Shown here: piece by piece, positions 25,411 to 35,639 of the stretch | Numbering within the stretch: the first letter of the stretch is position 1 | Layout: every line of letters starts with the position of its first letter | Assembly: GCA_949296295.1 (NCBI GenBank) | Contig: CASFOM010000230.1 | Location: 1 to 42,772, forward strand | Direction: 5' to 3' | DNA from: an uncultured Alistipes sp. | GTDB lineage: Bacteria > Bacteroidota > Bacteroidia > Bacteroidales > Rikenellaceae | DNA: 42,772 bases | The notes under the pieces: generated by a model | What the model was told of the DNA's origin: nothing | The model's input: only the letters and a program-made list of their open reading frames with translations | Database searches by the model: none | Position numbers and translations under genes: made by a program

Positions 25411-28269
25411 TTATAGCTCGGTCTCTATGGAACCACAGGTACAAACTAAATTGCGGTCGCCATAACCGTTATCGATTTTCGAAACGTAAGGCCAGAATTT
25501 ATTTTCTGCTACCCAAGGCAATGGATAAGCGGCTTCTTTCCGAGAATAGGGATGGGTCCATTCATCTGCCGAAGCTTCTTGTGCCGTGAGTGGCGCGTTT
25601 TTCAATAAATTATCTTCCCCTTCTCCCCGGGATACAATCTGTTCACACTCACGTTTGATTTGAATAAGAGCGGCAATGAAACGGTCCATTTCTGCCTTCG
25701 GCTCACTTTCCGTAGGTTCTATCATCAAGGTTTCATGTACCGGGAAAGAGAGGGTAGGTGCATGGAAACCATAATCCATCAAACGACGCGCAATATCCGC
25801 ACATTCAACACCATAATCTTTCCGGAAATTACGACAATCCAAAATCATTTCGTGTCCTACACGTCCCGTTTCTCCCGTATAGACAATACCGAACTCATCC
25901 TTTAGGGCTGCCGCCATATAGTTCGCATTCAGAATGGCCATTTCCGTTACGCGTCGTAACCCTTCTGCTCCTAACATCTTGATATAACCATAGGTAATGG
26001 GCAACAGGGCTGCGCTACCCCAAGGGGATGAAGAAACGGCAGTAATGCCTTCTGATCCTCCTACTCCTTCTACTACGGCATGGGAAGGTAAGAAACGAAC
26101 CAGTTTTTCACTTACGGCAATCGTTCCTACTCCCGGTCCTCCTCCGCCATGAGGCATGGCAAAGGTCTTGTGCAGATTCAGGTGGCACACATCTGCTCCT
26201 ATGAAGCCCGGATTGGTCAGACCTACCTGAGCATTCATATTGGCACCGTCCATATAAACCAGCCCTCCAAATTCATGAATAATGTCGCATAACTCACGTA
26301 TCCGTGCTTCAAAGACTCCGTGAGTGGAGGGATAGGTAATCATGGCACATGCCAGCTTGTCCTTGTTGGCCTGTGCTTTGGCACGAAAATCATCTACATT
26401 GATATTCCCCCGTTCATCACAGGACACTACTTGTATTTCCATCCCTGCCATGTGGGCCGAGGCCGGATTGGTCCCATGTGCTGAGGCAGGAATCAATGCA
26501 ATGTTGCGATGTCCGTTGCCCTGAGACTGATGATAGGCACGAATCACCATCAATCCGCTGTATTCTCCGGCAGCTCCTGAATTGGGTTGGTTCGATACTC
26601 CTGCAAAACCGGTAATGGCTGCTAAATCTTTTTCCAACTCCCGCATCATTTCCATATAACCTTCTGCCTGTTCTACCGGAACAAAAGGATGGATGTTCCC
26701 GAATTCCGACAGACTGAGAGGCATCATGGTAACCGCGGCATTCAGCTTCATTGTACAGGAACCTAAGGATATCATGCTGTTGGCCAATGAGATATCCCGA
26801 CGTTCCAATTTCTTGATATAACGCATCAAATCGCTTTCGCTGTGATATTTGTTGAAAACAGCTTCTGTCAGATAAGCACTTTGACGTTGACGGGAAGGAC
26901 AGAATGAGATTTTTTCCGGTACTTCCGACAAAAGGACAGGTGATTTCCCTGCCGCTTCTGCAAAGATGGTAATCAGTTGATTAACCTCTTCCAACGTTGT
27001 TACTTCATCGCAGCTGAATCGTACGGTTGTGGCATCCGGATAGAACAGGTTGATTTCATGTTTTTCCGCAATGGCTTTTACTTTTTCCGCATCGGCTTTT
27101 ACCTGTAACGTATCAAAGAAGCATTCCGAAGCCAATTCATATCCTAAACTTTTCAATGCTCCTGCTACTGCTGCTGTATGACTGTGAACATGCAGGGCAA
27201 TTCGGCGGATGCCTTCAGGACCATGATAAACGGCAAAGAACCCTGCCATACTGGCAAATAGTGCCTGTGCCGTACAGATGTTGGATGTGGCCCGTTCCCG
27301 TTTGATGTGTTGTTCCCGCGTTTGAAGCGCCATACGCAAAGCCTTGTTCCCCAAACGATCTACCGACACTCCGATAATTCGTCCCGGCATGTTGCGTTTA
27401 TACGCATCTTTGGTGGCCAAATAGGCTGCAGAAGGACCTCCAAAGCCCATGGGGGCCCCAAAACGCTGGGTAGAACCTACGGTGATGTCGGCTCCCCACT
27501 CTCCCGGAGGAGTTAATAAAGCCAGACTTAATAAATCTACGGCAGCGGTAACCAATACTCCCGCAGCATGGGCCTTCTCTGTGAAAGAGCTGTAATCGTT
27601 GATTCGTCCGTCGGCTCCGGGGTATTGTACTACGGCACCGAATTCCGAACCGGTGAATTCATAAGTGGCAAAGTCGCCTGTTACGATTTCTACATCGAAC
27701 GGTTCTGAACGGGTAATCAGTACATCAAGAGTTTGAGGGAAAATATTTTCATCCACAAAGAGAGTCTTGCGTCCTGATTTTACCGCTTCCCGGCTCCGCT
27801 GATTAAACATCATAATCATTGCTTCGGCGGCTGCTGTCCCCTCATCAAGCAATGAACAGTTGCTGATTTCCATCCCTGTCAAGGAAATGACCATGGTTTG
27901 AAAGTTCAACAATGCCTCTAAGCGACCTTGTGAAATTTCCGCTTGATAAGGAGTATAAGAGGTGTACCAGGCCGGATTTTCAAAAACATTACGTATAATC
28001 GCGGCCGGAACAGCCGTTGGGTAATAACCCATACCGATAAAGGTCCGATATGGGTGATTTTTACGTGCCAGAGAGCGGATATGGGCTGCAAATTCATATT
28101 CACTCATCCCCTGCGGGGCAATAGCTAAAGGCTCTTTTAGACGAATGGAGGAGGGTATGACTTGTTCTATCAACTCGTCCACTGAGGATACGCCGATAAC
28201 TCGCAGCATCTCTTCCACATCCCGGTCATTTGGACCTATGTGGCGGTTTACAAATTTATCTTGTGCCAT
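25411..28269 (-). CDS. gcvP: Glycine dehydrogenase (decarboxylating), P protein
   Basis: PLP-dependent P protein of the glycine cleavage system. It decarboxylates glycine and passes the aminomethyl group to the lipoyl H protein. The ATG at 28269 gives 952 residues starting [15 protein letters not shown]; the longer frame to 28350 adds a non-homologous tail. Both halves of the P protein are in one chain. The PLP lysine is in [18 protein letters not shown]. No gcvT, gcvH or lpd is near, so the rest of the system is elsewhere. A 10-bp inverted repeat lies in the upstream region. Confidence 0.96.
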   Translation of the reverse strand: MAQDKFVNRHIGPNDRDVEEMLRVIGVSSVDELIEQVIPSSIRLKEPLAIAPQGMSEYEFAAHIRSLARKNHPYRTFIGMGYYPTAVPAAIIRNVFENPAWYTSYTPYQAEISQGRLEALLNFQTMVISLTGMEISNCSLLDEGTAAAEAMIMMFNQRSREAVKSGRKTLFVDENIFPQTLDVLITRSEPFDVEIVTGDFATYEFTGSEFGAVVQYPGADGRINDYSSFTEKAHAAGVLVTAAVDLLSLALLTPPGEWGADITVGSTQRFGAPMGFGGPSAAYLATKDAYKRNMPGRIIGVSVDRLGNKALRMALQTREQHIKRERATSNICTAQALFASMAGFFAVYHGPEGIRRIALHVHSHTAAVAGALKSLGYELASECFFDTLQVKADAEKVKAIAEKHEINLFYPDATTVRFSCDEVTTLEEVNQLITIFAEAAGKSPVLLSEVPEKISFCPSRQRQSAYLTEAVFNKYHSESDLMRYIKKLERRDISLANSMISLGSCTMKLNAAVTMMPLSLSEFGNIHPFVPVEQAEGYMEMMRELEKDLAAITGFAGVSNQPNSGAAGEYSGLMVIRAYHQSQGNGHRNIALIPASAHGTNPASAHMAGMEIQVVSCDERGNINVDDFRAKAQANKDKLACAMITYPSTHGVFEARIRELCDIIHEFGGLVYMDGANMNAQVGLTNPGFIGADVCHLNLHKTFAMPHGGGGPGVGTIAVSEKLVRFLPSHAVVEGVGGSEGITAVSSSPWGSAALLPITYGYIKMLGAEGLRRVTEMAILNANYMAAALKDEFGIVYTGETGRVGHEMILDCRNFRKDYGVECADIARRLMDYGFHAPTLSFPVHETLMIEPTESEPKAEMDRFIAALIQIKRECEQIVSRGEGEDNLLKNAPLTAQEASADEWTHPYSRKEAAYPLPWVAENKFWPYVSKIDNGYGDRNLVCTCGSIETEL

Positions 28270-28322
28270 ATAATGTGTAATAAAATAAAATTTCAAATCA
28301 TCCAATCTCTTTGAGAAAGTGT

Positions 28323-28365
28323 AACGGATAAAATAAGGGATGACAACCAACTGTATTTATCCGTT
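28323..28365. repeat. Inverted repeat upstream of gcvP
   Basis: aacggataaa (28323-28332) and tttatccgtt (28356-28365) form a perfect 10-bp inverted repeat with a 23-base spacer, 54-97 bases before the gcvP ATG and 62 bases past the dsbD stop. It could be an operator, a leader hairpin, or a weak dsbD terminator. It shows no glycine riboswitch core. Confidence 0.4.
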
Positions 28366-28427
28366 TTGTAATAGTTTCGGGAGAACACGAGTTTCTGAAC
28401 CCTGAAAACCTGCCCAAAGAGTTGTTT

Positions 28428-30521
28428 TTATTTCTTTTCCTGATAACGTTTTATTCCTTCTTGCAGAAAACGAACATAATTCTCTACGTTCAAATCGTAA
28501 CCGCGTGGAGGAACCAAAGTCTCGCCTTCATTATCCAGCAGAACGTAGTAGGGTTGTCCGTTCACTCCGAACCGTTCGGCTTGAAATTCTGCATTGATTT
28601 TTCCCAAGGTTTTCAAGGTCTTCCCGTTTCGGCCCGTCACCCATTCACTTTCCGGAAGCTGTACTTTATCGTCCACATAAAGAGCAATGACCACATAATC
28701 GTTTTTCAGAATCGAAAGGACTTGTGGATCGGACCATACATTCGCTTCCATTTCCCGGCAATTGACGCATCCATGACCTGTGAAGTCGAGAAAAACAGGT
28801 TTCCCTACTTGTTTGGCATATTCCATCCCTTCCTTGTAATCGAAGAATCCCTGTAATCCATGAGGCAAGTGAAGCATATCGCTGTATTTCGCCCGGATGG
28901 GGGCCTGAGTAGTGGAGGAAGAGGAGTTTCCGTTGTCACGACTCAAATCGAAATCAAGCGTATGCATGGGAGGAAGATAGCCCGACAATGCTTTTAACGG
29001 AGCCCCGAACATTCCCGGAATAAGATAAACGACAAAGGAGAAGGTGATGATGGCTAAGAACAGCCGTTTCACCTTGATATAGGGTACTTCACTGTCGTGG
29101 GCAAACTTTAATTTTCCTAAAAGATAAAATCCCAACAGGGTGAAGATAACAATCCATAAGGCAATGTAAACTTCGCGGTCGAGCAATCCCCAATGGTAGG
29201 TCTGGTCTGCTACCGAGAGAAATTTAAGTCCTAAAGCCAATTCAATGAATCCCAATACCACCTTGACGGAATTGAGCCAACCGCCCGATTTGGGGAGGTT
29301 TTTCAACAAAGAGGGGAAGAACGCGAAGAGAGTGAAAGGAATAGCAAAGGCGGTGGAGAAGACCAACATGGTGATAATGGGTTCCCAAACCTCTCCTTGT
29401 GTGGATTTGACCAAAATGGATCCGACGATCGGACCGGTACAGGAGAAGGAGACCAACACCAAGGTAAGAGCCATGAAGAACGTTCCAATCAGGCCGCCCT
29501 TGTCGGCTTTGGCATCGCTTCGATTCACCAACTTGCTCGGAAGGACTATCTCAAAGGCTCCGAAGAAAGAGGCCGCAAAAATCATGAAAATCAAGAAGAA
29601 CACAACATTGGGGAGCCAATGGGTGGAAAGCCAGTTGAAGATATCGGCAGTAACCGCATCGCCGCCTACCAAATAGGTGATGAGGATAATGATGGCGATG
29701 GGCAGCGTATAAAGGGCTATGATGGAAAGCCCGTAAAAGCTGGCCATGCTCCGTCCTTTGGCTTTGTTGTCCGAACTTTTCAGGAAAAAAGATACGGTCA
29801 TCGGAACCATAGGGAATACACAAGGGGTGAGCAGAGCGGCAAATCCCCATAAAATAGCTTCAACGATGATGCTCCACATCGATTTCCCCGGAGTGTCGAG
29901 TTGTTGAATCTCTCCATCAGCAGATGCGGTAGCGGTGGAAACGGCTGAAGAAGCTGTCTCTGTGGATTTTATCTTTTCTGCCGCATTGGGAGATTCCGTT
30001 TCTTCTGTCGGCTTGGTATCTGTTGCAGCAACAGCCTCATCGGTTGTTGCGCCACCATTGTTTCCCGGACGTTCTATGGTAAATGTAAACTCATGTTCGT
30101 CAGGAGGCAGACAGTTCATCTCGGTACAAGCCTGCCACTCAATGGTGGCTTTTATCTCCGTCTTGCCCGGTTTCGTTACTTTTACCTGTTGCTTGAACAC
30201 CGCTTGCCCGGAGAAAGTGCCAATTTCCATGCCGAAAGCGTCATCGTATTTCTTTTCGGTTTGCCCTTGCTCTATGGTGCCAATCATTTCTACATCTCCG
30301 TTGGGCTCAAACGTGATAACAGTGGCATTAGGACCTCCTTCATAAGGACCCATGTCGTAGATATGCCAGTCACTTTCAAGAGTCCCCGTCATAACCAACT
30401 CGTATTTGTCATTACCGAGTTCTTTTACGCTGCCCTTCCATTGAACGGGCTCTTCTATCTGGGCTTTTGCCGTCCATATACAGCAGATGAACGTCAGGAA
30501 CAGAATGAGTTTTTGTTTCAT
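28428..30521 (-). CDS. dsbD: Thiol:disulfide interchange protein DsbD family
   Basis: Inner-membrane reductant conduit that moves electrons from cytosolic thioredoxin to periplasmic proteins. The ATG at 30521 gives 697 residues; the longer frame begins at TTG. Domains: signal peptide (ending near AKAQ), periplasmic N-terminal domain (~20-150), a low-complexity Thr/Ala/Glu linker, an eight-helix membrane domain with the paired cysteines in LLTPCVFPMVP and SFSCTGPIVG, and a C-terminal thioredoxin-like domain with HGCVNC. It may reduce the secreted thioredoxin at 2908-3336, by inference. Confidence 0.92.
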   Translation of the reverse strand: MKQKLILFLTFICCIWTAKAQIEEPVQWKGSVKELGNDKYELVMTGTLESDWHIYDMGPYEGGPNATVITFEPNGDVEMIGTIEQGQTEKKYDDAFGMEIGTFSGQAVFKQQVKVTKPGKTEIKATIEWQACTEMNCLPPDEHEFTFTIERPGNNGGATTDEAVAATDTKPTEETESPNAAEKIKSTETASSAVSTATASADGEIQQLDTPGKSMWSIIVEAILWGFAALLTPCVFPMVPMTVSFFLKSSDNKAKGRSMASFYGLSIIALYTLPIAIIILITYLVGGDAVTADIFNWLSTHWLPNVVFFLIFMIFAASFFGAFEIVLPSKLVNRSDAKADKGGLIGTFFMALTLVLVSFSCTGPIVGSILVKSTQGEVWEPIITMLVFSTAFAIPFTLFAFFPSLLKNLPKSGGWLNSVKVVLGFIELALGLKFLSVADQTYHWGLLDREVYIALWIVIFTLLGFYLLGKLKFAHDSEVPYIKVKRLFLAIITFSFVVYLIPGMFGAPLKALSGYLPPMHTLDFDLSRDNGNSSSSTTQAPIRAKYSDMLHLPHGLQGFFDYKEGMEYAKQVGKPVFLDFTGHGCVNCREMEANVWSDPQVLSILKNDYVVIALYVDDKVQLPESEWVTGRNGKTLKTLGKINAEFQAERFGVNGQPYYVLLDNEGETLVPPRGYDLNVENYVRFLQEGIKRYQEKK

Positions 30522-30749
30522 AAAATTCAATACTTAGATTATGGTGTTATCGAATAACCTTTCATGAAATACATCAGGTCGGATTCTTACAGAAAATGTC
30601 ATTTAATATTTAATATAAGAAAACCCTTACGATAGAAATCATGAAAACGATATATCCATTTTTTATTCATTTTGAAGAGCAGAATCTCATAACACTCGGA
30701 GACAACTTTGAAACTCCTGTCGGTTTGAGCGGCTACTCATGGGTTCCCG
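30522..30749. other. Gene-free stretch between M60 and dsbD
   Basis: This 228-base AT-rich stretch must carry the dsbD promoter and the 3' end of the M60 transcript. I find no full promoter pair and no strong terminator hairpin in it. Confidence 0.3.
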
Positions 30750-32297
30750 TTAGTCTTTTATCCGGGTTACATCTTTGGCCGGTTTCGGATAGTTCTTCGA
30801 AGCGATGTATTGTTTGGTGCTTTCTATCATTTCCGGTGTGATGTTGAATTGGTAATCACTGTAATCGTTCACTTCGAATGTCCCGGTTACAAAGAATCCC
30901 CATGCTTCAAAGAAATCGGTCAAATCGGTTTGCAATAAATCACACGATACCTTAATAAATTCGTACATGTTGTTGATGGAGGCATTCCCCGTACCTTGGT
31001 GGGGATGGGTACGCATATATTCCATCAAATCGGCATAAAAGTCCGGATACCCTTTTTCCTGTGCGAATAAATGCAGTTGCCAGAAAGGTACTAATTTTTG
31101 AAAAGGGTCCGAAACACACATGATGAACGGCTTTTCCGGTGCATCCAATACTGTTTTAAACGCTGCTTCATAAGTATTGTTCGCACTGAGTCTGCCTGGT
31201 TTCCCCGCTTCGGTGGTTACATACAAGGTGAACAGGTTGTTGCTCACTTCCGTCATTCCTCCCCACGTAAGTTGTGGAGACATTTGCATAACATGACCTA
31301 TCTCATGATTTACTCCCCAGTCGCGGTAGATATTCGGACCTACTGCTGATTTCATCGTTCCTTCGTCGCCCAAGAAAGCCACTCCGTCTCCATCGCGGAA
31401 CATATAATAATTGTAATTCACGCGTGCCAATATCCGTTTTTCCGGTATCCGGTGGTATTTGGTCGCTCCGCAGAATTCGTATTGTTGTTCCATGATTTTG
31501 TCGTAGGCTGCCGCCAATTCTTTCCCGTCTTCATACCGGAATTTTTTCAGGTATTCCACCGGATAGGCCAGCTGCATATATTGTGCTTTGACATCCATAA
31601 TGGGGCTGACTGCATGGTCAAGCAGCGATTTCCAAGTCTCGTTATCCTCGCGGGTAGCGTCAAAATATCCGTTCGCTTTCCCCGTGACAAAATGTATGGT
31701 TATGGCAGGAGCCGTTTCCGGATCATCTGCAAAATAGTCGATATATACATTCCCGCTCTTTTCTACATAGATAACATTAACCCCTTCATGCAACGCGATT
31801 TTTTGTCTCTTTAATCCCCAGCCTTCCGGATCCTGAGTCGGCTTGTAACCCGGGGTCGGTTGACGCATCCATTCCGGGATAAGCAGACCAACTTCCCGGC
31901 CATGAAGATCCCCGACCAGAACGACGTTTTCTCCCGATTCCAAATATACGCCTGTAATGTTTTCATAATTGCTGTATCCGTTATTCAGTTTTAAAGCCTG
32001 TCTTAGAACTTTGTTTGACGGTATGGGCTTATAGCTGTTCAGCAGATAGCGCGATTCATAGTTCCCCTGATACAGTTGCTCTGCTAATTGCTGCATTACA
32101 GGACTGTTGAATTCTTTTAGTTGTTTCGCTTTGAATCCTTCTGCCAATTCAGAGGCTGTCCAATCTTTAAAAAAGCACAGGTCTTTGGTAATGGCTTGGG
32201 TGGAATATGAGGGAGTTTGTCCCGAAACAGTGACTGATAGACAACAGAACATCCCGGTTAATGAAAGGGATAGCGTTTTAATGAATGAATGAATCAT
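30750..32297 (-). CDS. Secreted M60-like (gluzincin) metallopeptidase
   Basis: Protein of 515 residues with an N-terminal signal peptide (hydrophobic core residues 8-24). The zinc motif HEIGH is at residues 331-335 (His331, Glu332, His335), and Glu350, 15 residues later in GGMTEVSN, fits the third ligand of the M60 (enhancin-like) pattern HExxHx(8-28)E. M60 enzymes act on mucin-type O-glycoproteins, and gut Bacteroidales use them on host mucus. The exact substrate is not shown. It lies 116 bases downstream of cysS on the same strand, with the Ser-type sulfatase beyond. Confidence 0.87.
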   Translation of the reverse strand: MIHSFIKTLSLSLTGMFCCLSVTVSGQTPSYSTQAITKDLCFFKDWTASELAEGFKAKQLKEFNSPVMQQLAEQLYQGNYESRYLLNSYKPIPSNKVLRQALKLNNGYSNYENITGVYLESGENVVLVGDLHGREVGLLIPEWMRQPTPGYKPTQDPEGWGLKRQKIALHEGVNVIYVEKSGNVYIDYFADDPETAPAITIHFVTGKANGYFDATREDNETWKSLLDHAVSPIMDVKAQYMQLAYPVEYLKKFRYEDGKELAAAYDKIMEQQYEFCGATKYHRIPEKRILARVNYNYYMFRDGDGVAFLGDEGTMKSAVGPNIYRDWGVNHEIGHVMQMSPQLTWGGMTEVSNNLFTLYVTTEAGKPGRLSANNTYEAAFKTVLDAPEKPFIMCVSDPFQKLVPFWQLHLFAQEKGYPDFYADLMEYMRTHPHQGTGNASINNMYEFIKVSCDLLQTDLTDFFEAWGFFVTGTFEVNDYSDYQFNITPEMIESTKQYIASKNYPKPAKDVTRIKD

Positions 32298-32413
32298 ATA
32301 ATGAATTAATACGGTTATCGGTTGATAATAATGAGTTATTAACTTGGTTTATAAGCTTAAACAGACGAAAATCACATCGCTTTGTCAATCTTAATCCGAA
32401 ACGATTTTCTCCT

Positions 32414-33877
32414 TTATTTGATTTCCCAATCGTAGCCGTCTTTACGGTCTTTGACGGTAATGCCCAACTGTTGCAGAGAATCACGGATTTTGTCGGAAGT
32501 GGCCCAATCTTTTTGATTTTTGGCTTCCTGACGTACCGAAAGAATCATGTCAATCAATCCCGCGGTTATCTCTTCCCGTCCCGATGCGGCTGTTTCGTCC
32601 GTTAGTCCCAATACCTCTGAAACAATGGTGTGCATATCCCGGGTTAAGGTCTCGAGGTCCGATTGTGTGATGCTTTGTCCTCCATCGTGCAATTGATTGA
32701 TGATGCGCACCCACTCAAATAAAATGGCAATGGCAACCGGACTGTTTAAATCATCGCACATGGCTTGCATTACCTCTTCTTTTAGCTTGGAAACTTCTAT
32801 GGTAGAGGTGGAGGAGGGTTTGATTTTATGTAATGTATCTACGGCTTTCATTAAACGTTCATACCCTTTTTCCGCTGCACTCAAGGCTTCGTTCGAAAAA
32901 TCCAGAGTACTCCGGTAGTGAGCCTGCAGGATGAAAAAGCGGATGGTCATTGGAGAATAGGCTTTGTCCAATAATTTGTGTCGGCCCGAAAACAACTCTT
33001 CCAAAGTAATGAAATTACCTAAGGATTTCCCCATTTTCTGCCCATTGATGGTAATCATGTTGTTGTGCATCCAATAATTGACCGAGTCATGACCTAAGGC
33101 TGACGTGCTTTGGGCAATCTCGCATTCATGATGGGGAAACATCAGGTCCATACCTCCCCCATGAATATCGAATCGTTCCCCCAAATATTTGGTACTCATC
33201 GCAGAACATTCAAGATGCCAACCCGGGAAACCGTCACTCCACGGAGACGGCCAACGCATGATATGTTCGGGGGAAGCTTTTTTCCACAAAGCAAAATCAT
33301 ACGGATTACGTTTGTCATCCTGACCGTCAAGACTTCGTGTCGCTGCCATCATATCTTCAAGCACCCGTCCTGATAACTGACCGTAGTGATACTGTTTGTC
33401 GTATTTTTCCACATCGAAATAAATGGAGCCGTTGCTTTCATAAGCAAAGCCTTTATCCAGAATGGTCCGTATCAACTCTATTTGTTCGATGATATGTCCT
33501 GATGCCTGTGGCTCGATACTTGGCGGAAGAACATTCAGAGAACGCATCGCATCCCGGTAACGGTTTGTGTAATATTGGGCCACTTCCATCGGTTCCAACT
33601 GTTCTATACGTGCTTTTTTGGCTATCTTGTCTTCGCCCGTATCGGCATCGTTTTCCAAATGTCCCACATCGGTAATGTTGCGGACATAGCGTACCCGATA
33701 TTCCAACTGTTGCAACAGCCGGAACAACAAGTCAAAAGTAATGGCTGGACGTGCATGGCCCAAATGGGGATCGCCATATACTGTGGGGCCGCATACATAT
33801 AATCCCACATGAGGTGGGTTAATGGGTTTGAAGGTCTCTTTTTTTCGTGAGAGCGTATTATAAATTTTCAGTTCCAT
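32414..33877 (-). CDS. cysS: Cysteinyl-tRNA synthetase
   Basis: Class I aminoacyl-tRNA synthetase that charges tRNA-Cys. The ATG at 33877 gives 487 residues starting [14 protein letters not shown]; the longer frame starts at TTG. Motifs: [15 protein letters not shown] (HIGH equivalent, with the zinc Cys in YVCGPTV), [17 protein letters not shown] (zinc and substrate site) and KMGKSLGNF (KMSKS equivalent). A TATCTTTG box at 33928-33935 is the candidate promoter. It is an essential gene lying among accessory genes. Confidence 0.96.
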   Translation of the reverse strand: MELKIYNTLSRKKETFKPINPPHVGLYVCGPTVYGDPHLGHARPAITFDLLFRLLQQLEYRVRYVRNITDVGHLENDADTGEDKIAKKARIEQLEPMEVAQYYTNRYRDAMRSLNVLPPSIEPQASGHIIEQIELIRTILDKGFAYESNGSIYFDVEKYDKQYHYGQLSGRVLEDMMAATRSLDGQDDKRNPYDFALWKKASPEHIMRWPSPWSDGFPGWHLECSAMSTKYLGERFDIHGGGMDLMFPHHECEIAQSTSALGHDSVNYWMHNNMITINGQKMGKSLGNFITLEELFSGRHKLLDKAYSPMTIRFFILQAHYRSTLDFSNEALSAAEKGYERLMKAVDTLHKIKPSSTSTIEVSKLKEEVMQAMCDDLNSPVAIAILFEWVRIINQLHDGGQSITQSDLETLTRDMHTIVSEVLGLTDETAASGREEITAGLIDMILSVRQEAKNQKDWATSDKIRDSLQQLGITVKDRKDGYDWEIK

Positions 33878-33927
33878 CGATTTATGGTTGTTTTTCAATC
33901 TCTTCTGTTAAAACGGAAATTAAGCTA

Positions 33928-33935
33928 CAAAGATA
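33928..33935 (-). promoter_or_regulatory. Candidate -7 box for cysS
   Basis: On the minus strand this reads TATCTTTG, a full match to TAnnTTTG, 51-58 bases upstream of the ATG at 33877. No clear -33 TTTG is seen. It supports cysS being transcribed separately from the sulfatase. Confidence 0.45.
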
Positions 33936-33968
33936 GGCTTTTTATCCGGGAGTATTGTATTTTACTTT

Positions 33969-35540
33969 TTATTTGCGCTCTTTGGGGTTCATTGGCAGGT
34001 TGTCCTGACGTTGCTTGACCGTTTCGAGGAGGAAAGATAGTTTGGCTACCTGATCCGGATACTCTTCCGCAACATTGTTCTTTTCTCCAGGATCGATGTC
34101 CAAACGATAGAGTTGAGGTCGTTTGTCATTTCCCAATTCGGTATTGGTATAACTGTCTTTTTTTATCCCGTTGTTCGGCTCTATGTATTTCCATACACCT
34201 TGAAGCAGTGAGGCAGCTGATGCCTTTTCTACTACATATTCTCGCCCTGACTTGTCTTTCCCCAACCATGCGGATAATTCATTGCGGCTGTCGGGGGCTT
34301 CCCCTTCACTTAATGACGTGCCGGTAAGAGCTGCCAAAGAGGCGAACAGGTCAATCTGGCTTAAGGCGGCATGACTTGTCCGGTTGCGTGGAGTATGCCC
34401 CGGCCACCGAACCAATGTAGGAACACAAGTCCCTGCTTCGAAACTGCTGTATTTTCCGCCTCGCATATTTCCCCAAGGCTTATGGTCTCCCAGTTTCTCT
34501 ACTGCATCATCCCGATAACCGTCATCCACAACAGGTCCATTGTCACTTGTCAGAATAACAAGCGTATTTTCTGTTAATCCCAATGAATCCAAATGATTTA
34601 ACAGTTTCCCTACGGAATAATCAAAAGAGAGAATGGCGTCTCCTCTTGGACCCATTCCACTCTTCCCCGCAAAACGGGGATGAGGAACTCTCGGAACATG
34701 GATGTCGTTGGTGGCGAAATAAAGAAAGAAAGGTTCTGATTGATGGGCCTCAATGAATTCAAGAGCCTTCTCCGTGATGCGGTCTGCAATCTCTTCATCC
34801 TTCCATAAGGCACTTTTCCCGCCTTTCATATAACCGATACGTCCAATACCGTTGATGAGTGCTTGATTATGCCCGTGGCTGGATGGCATGGTTAATAGCT
34901 CCGGATTGTCTTTCCCGGTCGGTTCTCCGGGGAAAGGTGTCGTATAACTGACTTCAATAGGATCGTTGGGATCGAGTCCTACTACCTCACCGTTTTCTAT
35001 ATAGACACATGGAACGCGGTCTCCCGTAGCCGCCATGATGAATGAATAATCAAAACCGATATCTTCCAAAGCCGGGGAAATACGCTCGTTCCAATTTTGT
35101 TTCCCCGTTTCTGAACCTAATCCCAAATGCCATTTGCCAATAGCTCCGGTAACATAACCTGCACGTTGCAGCATATCCGGCAAGGTCTTTCTCTCCGGTG
35201 TGATAATCATCGCTGCATCTCCCCGGGCAACCCCTGTCCCCTGACGTCGCCACGCATATTCTCCCGTCAGTACACTGTATCGCGAGGGAGTGCTGGTAGA
35301 GGCCGTAGCATGGGCATTGGTAAAACGGACTCCTTCTCGTGCCAACCGATCTACATGCGGCGTAGATATTTGACGGGCTCCGTTGCAACTGATGTCTCCA
35401 TAACCGAGATCATCGGCAAAAATAAAAAGAATGTTGGGTTGATTTCGATTGCTTTGTGGCCTCTCTTTTGCAAGAGAAGAAACAGAGGCGGTGAAAGAGA
35501 ATACCCCTGTTAAGGCTAAAATACATGGAGCGGAGTTCAT
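33969..35540 (-). CDS. Secreted Ser-type sulfatase
   Basis: Sulfatase of 523 residues that hydrolyses sulfate esters, with an N-terminal hydrophobic export signal. The active-site motif is S-T-P-S-R (Ser83-Arg87) in TASTSTPSRYSVLTG, so the formylglycine is made from serine, not cysteine. This is the type matured by the oxygen-independent anSME radical SAM enzyme. FIFADDLGYGD (calcium site), GKWHLG and TSDNGP are also present. The target sugar cannot be read, but sulfated mucin or glycosaminoglycan is likely. It is divergent from the serine hydrolase gene at 35640 (99 bases between). Confidence 0.92.
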   Translation of the reverse strand: MNSAPCILALTGVFSFTASVSSLAKERPQSNRNQPNILFIFADDLGYGDISCNGARQISTPHVDRLAREGVRFTNAHATASTSTPSRYSVLTGEYAWRRQGTGVARGDAAMIITPERKTLPDMLQRAGYVTGAIGKWHLGLGSETGKQNWNERISPALEDIGFDYSFIMAATGDRVPCVYIENGEVVGLDPNDPIEVSYTTPFPGEPTGKDNPELLTMPSSHGHNQALINGIGRIGYMKGGKSALWKDEEIADRITEKALEFIEAHQSEPFFLYFATNDIHVPRVPHPRFAGKSGMGPRGDAILSFDYSVGKLLNHLDSLGLTENTLVILTSDNGPVVDDGYRDDAVEKLGDHKPWGNMRGGKYSSFEAGTCVPTLVRWPGHTPRNRTSHAALSQIDLFASLAALTGTSLSEGEAPDSRNELSAWLGKDKSGREYVVEKASAASLLQGVWKYIEPNNGIKKDSYTNTELGNDKRPQLYRLDIDPGEKNNVAEEYPDQVAKLSFLLETVKQRQDNLPMNPKERK

Positions 35541-35590
35541 AAATTTATAGTTTGTTACGATAATGTGCGATTTGTCGATTTTTGTTATTG

Positions 35591-35598
35591 CAAATATA
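35591..35598 (-). promoter_or_regulatory. Candidate -7 box for the sulfatase gene
   Basis: On the minus strand this reads TATATTTG, matching TAnnTTTG, 51-58 bases upstream of the sulfatase ATG. No clear -33 element is found. Confidence 0.38.
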
Positions 35599-35639
35599 GT
35601 GTGATTTTATTAACTTTCGGCGTTTTCCAGAAATATACT

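Noticed and set aside
28270-28350. Longer GcvP N-terminus
   Set aside because: The extra 27 residues do not look like GcvP; the family N-terminus begins at the ATG at 28269.
28270-28427. Glycine riboswitch upstream of gcvP
   Set aside because: I could not find the conserved glycine aptamer core; only a simple inverted repeat is seen.
29397-29852. 151-codon plus-strand frame opposite dsbD
   Set aside because: It lies inside the DsbD membrane domain; the protein is highly charged with no family likeness, an expected shadow of the membrane helices.
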